A DNA stretch of 9,022 nt, from positions 1 to 9,022 of the forward strand of contig CBFHQG010000090.1 of assembly GCA_965657825.1 (NCBI GenBank). The letters are read 5' to 3'. The notes below the pieces were generated by a model. It had not been told where the DNA came from. It did not search any database and worked only from the letters and a program-made list of their open reading frames with translations. Position 1 is the first letter of the stretch. The number at the start of each line of letters is the position of its first letter. This stretch comes from M55B157 sp965657825 (lineage in GTDB: Bacteria; Actinomycetota; Actinomycetes; S36-B12). Position numbers and translations under genes: made by a program. This document shows positions 1-6,553 of this stretch, one piece after another.

Positions 1-807
1 CGACAAACCCACCGCGCAGGCTGCGATTCCCAGACGGCCGGTATCCAGTGAGGTCATGGCGATCGAGAACCCCTGCCCGTCCTCACCGATGAGTCGGTCG
101 TCGGGCACGTGAAGATCCTCGAGGAGGATCCCTGCGGTGGGTGATGACCACGCACCCATCTTGCGTTCCCGCTGATCCGAACTGAGCCCAGGCGTGTTGG
201 AGTCGATGAGGAAGCAGGAGATCCCGTCGGGGCCGCTATCGCCGGTACGCGCCATGACATGCAGGAAGTCGGCTACGTCTCCATGGGTGATCCACGCCTT
301 ACGGCCGTTGATGAGATATCCACCTGGTGCACGTTCAGCCCGTGTGGTGAGCGCGGCTGCGTCTGAGCCTGAGTGCGGCTCAGACAGACAGTACGCGCCG
401 AGCAGTTCACCGGAGAGCATGCCGGGCAACCATCGACTCCTTTGGTCATCTGAACCGGCATGGGCTAGCGGAAAGCACGAGAGGGAATGCACGCTCATGG
501 AGATTCCCACGGACAGCCAGGTGGTAGCGATCTCCTCGAGTACTTGGAGATGGACCTCCTGCGGTTGGCCTCCCCCACCGACAGACTCCGGGTAGGCAAG
601 CGACATCAGACCCGTTCGTCCAAGCGTCCGGAGCAGGTCACGGGGGAATTCAGCCGATGCCTCTGCGTCATCGACCATCGGTGCGAGCAGGTCGCGCGCC
701 ACATCACGGGTGAGCGTGAGCAGTTCACGAACCTCTGGGGCATGCACTTCACGCTCGACGACTGAGACCCGTGCATCCTCCGGGGCGTCAGGGACGACTG
801 CCCTCAT
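1..807 (-). CDS. Acyl-CoA dehydrogenase, N-terminal 269 residues (runs off left edge)
   Basis: FAD-dependent flavoenzyme that would introduce a trans double bond between C-alpha and C-beta of an acyl-CoA; the actual substrate cannot be told. The reading frame is open from an ATG at 807 to the window edge, giving 269 of the usual roughly 380 residues. The family signature CLSEPHSGSDAAA is at residues 140-152, followed by GRKAWITHG (168-176), the beta-domain segment KMGAWSSPT (216-224) and LDTGRLGIAA (254-263) at the start of the C-terminal helical domain. The C-terminal domain that normally carries the catalytic glutamate lies outside the window. Its ATG shares ATGA with the stop of the upstream M24 peptidase gene, so the two are probably translated from one mRNA. 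The 20 or so residues before the first helix look like a slightly long N-terminus. The family call is secure; physiological role (fatty acid or branched-chain amino acid breakdown) is not. Confidence 0.93.
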   Translation of the reverse strand, partial: MRAVVPDAPEDARVSVVEREVHAPEVRELLTLTRDVARDLLAPMVDDAEASAEFPRDLLRTLGRTGLMSLAYPESVGGGGQPQEVHLQVLEEIATTWLSVGISMSVHSLSCFPLAHAGSDDQRSRWLPGMLSGELLGAYCLSEPHSGSDAAALTTRAERAPGGYLINGRKAWITHGDVADFLHVMARTGDSGPDGISCFLIDSNTPGLSSDQRERKMGAWSSPTAGILLEDLHVPDDRLIGEDGQGFSIAMTSLDTGRLGIAACAVGLS

Positions 808-1925
808 GATCGATCCACGACGACGCACAGGTCGCGGGGTCGATTATTCAAGGACTCGACCCCGACGTCGGTGCACACCACGATGTCCTCGATCCGGGCA
901 CCCCAGCGTCCTTCGATGTAGAAGCCCGGCTCGACGCTGAAGGCCATGCCGGGCTCGATCATCGTGTCACTCCCCGCCATGATGTAGGGCTCTTCATGGG
1001 TGATCAGGCCGATTCCGTGTCCTGTTCGGTGGATGAAGTGCTCGGCCAGTCCGCCGAGAGTCTCCCGTGCTGCCGCGTCGATGGCCCCTGACGTGGTGCC
1101 GGGGATGACAGCCTGCACGGCAGTCTCCTGAGCGGACTGCAAGAGCGCATACTCGCGCAGGAATTCATCGGGTGCCTGGCCGATCACGTAGGTCCGCGTG
1201 CAGTCACTGCAGTATCCCGATGGCATGGTGCCGCCGATATCGATCACAACAGGCTCTCCGGCCTCGATGACACGTTCACTGAGGGCGTGGTGGGGGCTCG
1301 CGGCGTTGGGGCCGGAGGCGACGATGACGAAATCGACCGTGACGTGCCCCTCCTGGCGGATGAGCCGGTCGATATCGGCTCCCACCTCCGCCTCGGTTCG
1401 CCCTGCCCGCAGGATGTCGGGGATCTGCGAATGGACCCGGTCGATGGCTTCGGCTGCCTCGCGGAGAGCAGCGATCTCCCACGGATCCTTGCGTTGACGA
1501 AGACCATCGAGGACGACACCCGCAAGGCGCTGCTCTACCAGTGGCATTGCGGCGCGCAGTCGCAGGACCTTTGCGGCGTCCATGTCGTCGGCGATACCGA
1601 CGGCCCGCAACTGCCCTGCCCGCTGGGCGATCAGGGCGTAGGGGTCGGCATCCTCCTCCCAGGTCAGGACCTGAATCCCCATCGTCTTGATGGGACTGGC
1701 CAGGGCAGCGAGGCGCTCCAATCCCGGCGCGATGAGGAAGGGATCGACATCAGGGTCGGTGGGCACCACCAGCGCGGTGATGCGTTCCAGCGGCACCGCG
1801 TCATACCCGGTGAGATACAGCAGATTGGCGCCAGGAGTCACGATCAGGGCATCGAGATCCGCGGCCTGCGCTCCCTGGCGGGCCCTGCGGAGTCGATCGG
1901 AATGGTCGGTTCCGGGCATCGTCAT
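804..1925 (-). CDS. pepE: M24-family Xaa-Pro peptidase (PepE/PepQ-like)
   Basis: Cytoplasmic metallopeptidase of the pita-bread fold, expected to cleave X-Pro dipeptides or the X-Pro bond at peptide N-termini with two Mn or Co ions. From the ATG at 1925 it is 373 residues. An N-terminal creatinase-type domain (about 1-140) precedes the catalytic domain. All five metal ligands are visible: D229 (VIDIGG), D241 (SDCTRT), H303 (GHGIG), E332 (SVEPGFY) and E346 (ARIED). The accessory His in the SPHH segment (212-213) is also present. Length and context match M. tuberculosis pepE, which also sits beside the 5'-3' exonuclease gene; the symbol rests on that. I prefer the ATG at 1925 over an in-frame GTG at 1973, because the GTG lies inside a perfect Shine-Dalgarno sequence and the ATG overlaps the stop of a 13-codon leader frame. 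Its own stop overlaps the dehydrogenase start. It could equally be called a generic M24 aminopeptidase. Confidence 0.92.
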   Translation of the reverse strand: MTMPGTDHSDRLRRARQGAQAADLDALIVTPGANLLYLTGYDAVPLERITALVVPTDPDVDPFLIAPGLERLAALASPIKTMGIQVLTWEEDADPYALIAQRAGQLRAVGIADDMDAAKVLRLRAAMPLVEQRLAGVVLDGLRQRKDPWEIAALREAAEAIDRVHSQIPDILRAGRTEAEVGADIDRLIRQEGHVTVDFVIVASGPNAASPHHALSERVIEAGEPVVIDIGGTMPSGYCSDCTRTYVIGQAPDEFLREYALLQSAQETAVQAVIPGTTSGAIDAAARETLGGLAEHFIHRTGHGIGLITHEEPYIMAGSDTMIEPGMAFSVEPGFYIEGRWGARIEDIVVCTDVGVESLNNRPRDLCVVVDRS

Positions 1926-1963
1926 GCCACCACGGTATCGCTCCACTCCCGGGTCTCTCGCAT
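1922..1963 (-). CDS. Candidate 13-residue leader peptide upstream of the M24 peptidase
   Basis: A short frame reads MRETREWSDTVVA and stops with TGA at 1924-1922. Its ATG is preceded by AGGAGGTGATCC, with 9 nt between GGAGG and the start codon, which is ideal spacing. The TGA overlaps the ATG of the peptidase gene as ATGA, the same 4-bp coupling used between the peptidase and dehydrogenase genes. The peptidase ATG has no clear ribosome binding site of its own. The simplest reading is that ribosomes load on the leader and reinitiate on the peptidase. The peptide has no run of a single amino acid that would point to attenuation. That the peptide is made is inferred only from the signal geometry; a chance short frame remains possible. 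Confidence 0.5.
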   Translation of the reverse strand: MRETREWSDTVVA

Positions 1964-1966
1964 GCT

Positions 1967-1978
1967 GGATCACCTCCT
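1967..1978 (-). promoter_or_regulatory. Strong Shine-Dalgarno sequence for the leader/peptidase transcript
   Basis: The minus strand reads AGGAGGTGATCC, complementary over all 12 bases to the usual 3' end of bacterial 16S rRNA. It is correctly placed for the ATG at 1963 and lies 41 nt or more from the peptidase ATG at 1925, too far to serve it directly. It contains the alternative GTG start at 1973, which argues against that start. Confidence 0.75.
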
Positions 1979-2017
1979 CACCGAGCCATTCGGGGAGCCA
2001 TACGGCACCCTGGGGTT
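1979..2017. promoter_or_regulatory. Divergent intergenic region, presumed back-to-back promoters
   Basis: These 39 bases separate the Shine-Dalgarno sequence of the leftward peptidase unit from the GTG of the rightward exonuclease gene, so promoters for both probably lie here or extend into the neighbouring coding sequence. On the minus strand TATGGC at 2002-1997 resembles a -10 box, but I see no convincing -35 partner. No good -10 or Shine-Dalgarno sequence is visible for the exonuclease, which would fit a leaderless mRNA. Position makes a promoter likely; the individual boxes are weak. Confidence 0.35.
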
Positions 2018-2956
2018 GTGCGTCTGCTGCTCTTGGATTCGGCCTCCCTGTACTGGCGGGCGTATCACGCGCTGCCCGATTCGATACGAGATTCCTCCGG
2101 GCAGCCGGTCAACGCCGTTCGGGGATTCTTGGACACCCTGGGTCGGCTCATCGAGCAGCGTGTACCCGACCGAGTGATCGCCTGCTGGGACGAGGACTGG
2201 CGGCCGGCTTGGCGGGTCGAACTTGTCGAGTCCTACAAGGCTCATCGGGTAGAAGAAGCGACCGGTGTCGCTGACGACGGGGTGGAGGTTGTCCCGGACA
2301 CGCTCGCGCCGCAGATCCCCGTCATTCTGCAGTTCCTCGACGCACTGGGAGTAGAGGTCATGGGTGCTGCGGAGTGCGAGGCCGACGATGTCATCGCCAC
2401 GCTCGCGCTACGTCATGGCGGACCTGGCACCAGCGTCGATATCGCCTCCGGTGACCGCGACCTTGTGCAACTCGTGACCGACCACGTGACCCTGCTCTAC
2501 ACCGGTGGGACAGCAGCCTCGCGCGCCGGAGCTCCCTGGATCGAGTATGACCCCACGGCAGTGCACGTCGCGTTCTCCGTGACCCCGGAGCAGTACCCCC
2601 TGATGGCGGCCCTCCGCGGCGATCCGTCTGATGGACTACCCGGGCTCCCAGGGATCGGCGCCAAGACTGCGGTCGCACTTGTCACCGCCTACGGTGACGT
2701 CGATGGTCTCCTACGGGCCGCGGATGCCGAGCCTGTGAGACCGATGACGCCTCGCCTTGCTGCGACCATCCGCGACGAAGCACATGTGCTCAAGGCATGC
2801 CTTGCGGTGACACGACTTCAGCAGATGCCCCAGGTGGCCCCGATGTCGGAGGTGCTGCCCGCTGACTTCGGTCAGGCAGCGCAGCTGGCTGTCTCCTACA
2901 ACGTCGAACGATCCGTATCGCGGATTCTCGGTCTTACTCAGGGAGCGGAGGAGTAG
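2018..2956 (+). CDS. Stand-alone 5'-3' exonuclease (FEN/PolI-type nuclease domain)
   Basis: A 312-residue nuclease equivalent to the N-terminal 5' nuclease domain of DNA polymerase I without a polymerase, expected to remove 5' flaps and RNA primers during replication and repair. Metal-binding acidic motifs are complete: D7 (LLLLDSA), D58 in ACWDEDWRPAWR, the basic YKAHR (73-77), ECEADDV with E121, D123 and D124, SGDRD with D146 and D148, and GDPSD with D202 and D205. The helix-three-turn-helix DNA-binding segment follows as LPGIGAKTA (210-218). The start is GTG at 2018 because the conserved first strand begins immediately after it. There is no usable Shine-Dalgarno, so it may be leaderless. 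One variation is G in place of the common N after GDPSD. It is the only plus-strand gene; its last 19 bases overlap the end of helY. The mycobacterial counterpart is the Rv2090 type. Confidence 0.95.
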   Translation: MRLLLLDSASLYWRAYHALPDSIRDSSGQPVNAVRGFLDTLGRLIEQRVPDRVIACWDEDWRPAWRVELVESYKAHRVEEATGVADDGVEVVPDTLAPQIPVILQFLDALGVEVMGAAECEADDVIATLALRHGGPGTSVDIASGDRDLVQLVTDHVTLLYTGGTAASRAGAPWIEYDPTAVHVAFSVTPEQYPLMAALRGDPSDGLPGLPGIGAKTAVALVTAYGDVDGLLRAADAEPVRPMTPRLAATIRDEAHVLKACLAVTRLQQMPQVAPMSEVLPADFGQAAQLAVSYNVERSVSRILGLTQGAEE

Positions 2957-5637
2957 CGAATCACACCGCGGTCGATGAGTGCTGCTGCTTCACGGGCGCG
3001 CAGACCGATCGAGGAATCAGCCGCCTCTGCGATCTGCCCTAGCAGGTCGATCACCTGCTTGGTCCAGCGAACGAAATCACCCGGACTGAGCTCGCTGTCG
3101 GCCAGCACGGCGCTGAGGCTCGATCCCCTCGCCCATCGATGGATGACATCAACCAGACCCCAGTCCGGCTCCTTCGTCACGGCGAGACCATGCTCACGCT
3201 CCACATCGTGAAGCTTCGCCCAGAGGGACGCGGTTTCCATGACAGCCGTACGTACCGCTCCTGTGGGCATACGTGGCGCCTCGTCGGCCTGACGGGATTC
3301 GAAGAGCATTCCGCTCACGATCGCCGCGAGACCTGCAGCGTCGAGTTCGTCCCATAACCCGTTTCGAAGGGCCTCGGCGACGAGGAGGTCCTTCTCGGTG
3401 TAGAGCCCGGCCAGCATTCGCCCGATCGGGGTGACGGTCGTGTCATCACCCGAACCCGCGAGATACCCGAGCTCCGTGAGGATCTCGCACACCCGATCGA
3501 ACTGTCGCGCCACAGTGTGGGTTCGCTCCGATATCGACCGCTCCATGCCCTCGACCTGGCGTTGGAGTCGCCAGTAACGCTCAGCCACCCTGGCATGCTG
3601 CTCCCTCTCGTCGCACCCGTGACAGGGATGGGACTTCAGCTGGGTGCGGAGAGCGGTGATGCGAGCGTCATCGGCTCGTGGGCGACCTGAACGGCCTCGG
3701 GTCGGTTGAACACGTGCCTGCTCCCGCAGACCGCTGGCCAGATCGCGACGGTCTCGCGCCGATCGGGAAGAGAAGCCACGCGGGACCTTCAGCCGACCGA
3801 TGACATCGATGGGATCCGCGAACTCGGCCGCGCTGACTCGACGCAGACGACGATCGAGGGTGACCACGGCCGGCCTGGAGTTCCCATGGGACGGATCATC
3901 CGCAGCGACAACGACTGCGGGGCCGGGGCGACGACCGCTCGTCACGATCAGCACATCGCCGACCCGAAGTCGCCGCAGAGCAGCCTCGACATCCTGGCGG
4001 TGCTGATGCGTCCGCTCTTTCGAGGCGCTCTTCTCCAGTTCCGACAGTTTCCGTCGCAGTTGTGAATATTCCTCGAAATCGCCGAGGTGGCACGTCATGG
4101 ACGCACGCAGACCGGTTGTGCTCGCCTGTTCACGGCGGATGGCCGCGGCCAGACCCACCACCGAGCGGTCGGCTTGGAACTGCGCGAATGACGTCTCCAA
4201 TAGGTCGCGAGCACGATCCCGGCCCAGGCGCCCCACCAGACCGACCGCCATCGTGTACGAGGGGCGAAAGCTGGATCGCAGTGGATATGTCCGAGTCGAT
4301 GCGAGTCCGGCGAGAGACGCTGGATCCAGACCCGGATGCCACGCGACGACAGCGTGCCCCTCGACGTCGATCCCTCTGCGTCCGGCGCGGCCGGTCAGCT
4401 GGGTGTACTCCCCCGCCGTGATGTCCACATGCGATTCGCCATTGAATTTGACGAGTCGCTCGAGCACCACGGTCCGTGCCGGCATGTTGATGCCCAAGGC
4501 GAGTGTCTCGGTGGCGAAGACCATACGAATAAGGCCCTCTTGGAACAACTCCTCCACGACCTCCTTGAACCGAGGGATGAGCCCCGCGTGATGAGCGGCG
4601 ATCCCCCTCATCAACCCATCGACCCACTCCGAGTAGCCGAGGATGGCCAGATCCTCATGCGGGAGATCTATGGTGCGTGCCTCCACGACCTGGCGGATCC
4701 TCTCGCGCTCGTGGGATTGCGTCAGAGAGATCCCCGCATTCAGGCACTGGCGCACCGCAGCGTCGCAGCCGGCTCGACTGAAGATGAAGGTGATCGCAGG
4801 AAGTAGACCGTCGGCATCGAGCTTCGCGACGATGTCACTGCGCCAGGGGCTTCGCCGATCCCTACCGTGCGAACGTCCACGTCGGTGATCCCCGGAGCGG
4901 TGTCTCTGCCATCTCTCACTGTCGCGAGATAGCCGGACGAGCTCGGGATTCACCACTGTCTGGTCATCATCGACGAACAGGTCGTACAGCCGGTTGCCGA
5001 CCATGACCTGCTGCCAGAGCGGAACGGGACGGATCTCCTCGACGATGACCTCCGTCTCGCCGCGCACCGCAGCGATCCATTCGCCGAACTCCTCCGCGTT
5101 GCTGACTGTCGCGGATAGAGCGACCAGTCGCACCGTCTGAGGCAGAGAGATGATGACCTCCTCCCACACGGCTCCCCGGAAGCGATCTGCGAGGTAGTGC
5201 ACCTCGTCCATGACCACGAAACCCAGGCTGTCGAGCGTGGTGGACGCGGCGTAGATCATGTTCCGCAGAACCTCGGTCGTCATCACCACGATGGGGGCAT
5301 TGCCGTTGATGCTGTTGTCACCGGTGAGCAGCCCCACCGCATCGGCTCCGTACAACTCAACGAGATCGTGGAACTTCTGATTCGACAGGGCCTTGATCGG
5401 AGTGGTGTAGAAGCACTTGGTTCCCTCCCGCAGCGCGAGGTGGACGGCGAACTCCCCCACCACTGTTTTGCCGGCGCCGGTGGGCGCCGCGACGAGCACA
5501 CTGCTGCCGCGGGCGAGGGCATGGCAGGCCTGCAACTGGAATTCATCGAGTCCGAAGGGGTAATTTGCCGCGAAGTCACCGAGCCCACCCGTCCCTCGAC
5601 GCCGCGCGGCGGCATACCGCTCCGCCGGGGAGCTCAT
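2938..5637 (-). CDS. helY: Ski2-like DEAD/DEAH-box helicase HelY
   Basis: ATP-dependent superfamily 2 helicase of the Ski2/Mtr4/Dob1 group, presumed to unwind RNA or structured nucleic acid; its exact bacterial role is poorly defined. From the ATG at 5637 it has 899 residues, close to M. tuberculosis HelY. Motifs in order: Q-like segment YPFGLDEFQ (26-34), Walker A APTGAGKT (51-58), DEVH (144-147), SAT (175-177), FIFSRAGC (about 284-291), AHHAGLIP (348-355), ATETLALGINMPART (375-389) and QLTGRAGRRGID (413-424). The C-terminal third has the CHLGDFEEY and HPCHGC segments typical of actinobacterial HelY and a DSHCT-type helical end. An Arg/His-rich linker occupies about residues 238-266. The start was chosen at MSSPAE because upstream in-frame codons lie inside the lipid kinase gene. 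That gene ends 10 bp before, no Shine-Dalgarno is visible, and translation is probably coupled. The 3' end overlaps the convergent exonuclease gene by 19 bp. Confidence 0.95.
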   Translation of the reverse strand: MSSPAERYAAARRRGTGGLGDFAANYPFGLDEFQLQACHALARGSSVLVAAPTGAGKTVVGEFAVHLALREGTKCFYTTPIKALSNQKFHDLVELYGADAVGLLTGDNSINGNAPIVVMTTEVLRNMIYAASTTLDSLGFVVMDEVHYLADRFRGAVWEEVIISLPQTVRLVALSATVSNAEEFGEWIAAVRGETEVIVEEIRPVPLWQQVMVGNRLYDLFVDDDQTVVNPELVRLSRDSERWQRHRSGDHRRGRSHGRDRRSPWRSDIVAKLDADGLLPAITFIFSRAGCDAAVRQCLNAGISLTQSHERERIRQVVEARTIDLPHEDLAILGYSEWVDGLMRGIAAHHAGLIPRFKEVVEELFQEGLIRMVFATETLALGINMPARTVVLERLVKFNGESHVDITAGEYTQLTGRAGRRGIDVEGHAVVAWHPGLDPASLAGLASTRTYPLRSSFRPSYTMAVGLVGRLGRDRARDLLETSFAQFQADRSVVGLAAAIRREQASTTGLRASMTCHLGDFEEYSQLRRKLSELEKSASKERTHQHRQDVEAALRRLRVGDVLIVTSGRRPGPAVVVAADDPSHGNSRPAVVTLDRRLRRVSAAEFADPIDVIGRLKVPRGFSSRSARDRRDLASGLREQARVQPTRGRSGRPRADDARITALRTQLKSHPCHGCDEREQHARVAERYWRLQRQVEGMERSISERTHTVARQFDRVCEILTELGYLAGSGDDTTVTPIGRMLAGLYTEKDLLVAEALRNGLWDELDAAGLAAIVSGMLFESRQADEAPRMPTGAVRTAVMETASLWAKLHDVEREHGLAVTKEPDWGLVDVIHRWARGSSLSAVLADSELSPGDFVRWTKQVIDLLGQIAEAADSSIGLRAREAAALIDRGVIRYSSAP

Positions 5638-5647
5638 GGGGGTCAGC

Positions 5648-6553
5648 CTACGCCGAGACGATGGTGAGGGCTCCCGGTACCGACTCCAGGGTGATAGGAA
5701 GTCTGCCCACGTACTCGCCATCCGCGTAGACCAACTCCTGACCACCCTGTACCTCCAGGCGGGAGGCCCGCAGGGTGGTCACCGCCTCATCGTGGACATG
5801 GGTTCCCCGGTAGACGGTCGGAAGTGTCGTGACGAACCTCCAGCGGGGCAGGACGGTGATCACGGTGGCATCGAGGAGTCCGTCATCGAGTTGGTAATCG
5901 GGACAGATAGCCATTCCACCCCCGTAGAAACCACCGTTACCGATCGCGATCAACATCGCCTGCACCTTCGTAGTCACCTCTTGCGCGGTACCGCCATCAC
6001 AGGTGACCGTGTAGGTACCCGGCTCGAAGGTGGTCAACTCTCGAGCGGCGGCAACGAGGTACCGCAAGGTTCCGGGTAGATGCTGGTAGCCGTTTGCACG
6101 TGCATTGACCTGGCTGTCGAAACCGATGGAGGCGATCCCACTGAACCATCGGTTCTCACCCTGGCAGGTGATTCGGCCGAGATCGATCTGTGTAGTCGCG
6201 CCTGCATCGATCATGCTGGCCAGAGCCTCTGGATCCCGTGCGGGGAAACCAAGGCTGCGGGCGTTGTCATCGCCGGTACCGATCGGCAGGAGTGCGACGG
6301 GGATGTGGGTGGTGGCGAGAACCTGCATCGCGTCATGCCAGGTTCCGTCGCCACCGGCTATGACGAGACAGTCGAATGCGTCCGCGGTGGCCTGGCGAAC
6401 CGCAACGCGTAGTGCGACCTGATCGGACGGAGATTGGATTACAACGTGCCACCCGCGTGAGATGAGTGCGCGCGCGCACCGCCCGACCTCGTGTACGCGT
6501 CGCCCTCCTCCGGCTCGGCCATTGACCAAGATCGCACAGCGACGAGCCGTCAC
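5648..6553 (-). CDS. Diacylglycerol kinase-family lipid kinase (DAGKc/YegS-like)
   Basis: ATP-dependent lipid kinase of the DAGKc/LCB5 superfamily, 301 residues, probably acting at the inner face of the membrane on diacylglycerol or a related lipid; the true substrate cannot be read from sequence. The N-terminal nucleotide-binding domain starts with AILVNGRAGGG (7-17) and has the family hallmark GGDGT (67-71), then LPIGTGDDNARSLG (89-102), here with DDN where many members have NDF. The C-terminal beta domain carries GGGMAICPDYQLDDGLLDA (211-229) and YADGEYVG (276-283). No signal peptide or membrane segment is seen. The start is GTG at 6553, sharing GTGA with the tatC stop, so translation is coupled to tatC; helY follows after 10 bp. 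A less specific sphingosine or polyisoprenoid kinase activity is possible. Confidence 0.92.
   Translation of the reverse strand: MTARRCAILVNGRAGGGRRVHEVGRCARALISRGWHVVIQSPSDQVALRVAVRQATADAFDCLVIAGGDGTWHDAMQVLATTHIPVALLPIGTGDDNARSLGFPARDPEALASMIDAGATTQIDLGRITCQGENRWFSGIASIGFDSQVNARANGYQHLPGTLRYLVAAARELTTFEPGTYTVTCDGGTAQEVTTKVQAMLIAIGNGGFYGGGMAICPDYQLDDGLLDATVITVLPRWRFVTTLPTVYRGTHVHDEAVTTLRASRLEVQGGQELVYADGEYVGRLPITLESVPGALTIVSA

Noticed and set aside
1923..1973. GTG at 1973 as start of the M24 peptidase (16 extra residues)
   Set aside because: The GTG lies within the Shine-Dalgarno sequence itself and has no ribosome binding site of its own; the extra residues do not resemble the family N-terminus.
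1287..2177. A 296-codon open frame on the plus strand, antisense to the peptidase gene and running into the exonuclease gene
   Set aside because: Composition is low-complexity Gly/Asp/Arg with no recognisable family, and it lies opposite a peptidase with all catalytic residues. Long antisense frames are expected in GC-rich coding DNA.
2920..2980. Search for a bidirectional terminator between the convergent exonuclease and helY genes
   Set aside because: No stem-loop with a T-run is visible; the sequence is fully coding on one or both strands.
4130..4806. Open frames of 119 to 165 codons on both strands inside helY
   Set aside because: They are other-frame readings of the helicase region, which carries intact motifs V and VI and the adjoining second lobe there; the alternative products are Arg/Pro/Ser-rich without domains.
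5638..5745. Extension of helY to an in-frame upstream start at 5745
   Set aside because: It would overlap the conserved C-terminal part of the lipid kinase by about 100 bp, and the added residues show no helicase similarity; MSSPAERYAAARR at 5637 is the natural start.
6466..6479. 14-bp perfect palindrome of alternating G and C (GTGCGCGCGCGCAC)
   Set aside because: It sits inside the lipid kinase coding sequence (RCARAL), consists of GC-alternating codons, and has no flanking features of an operator or terminator.
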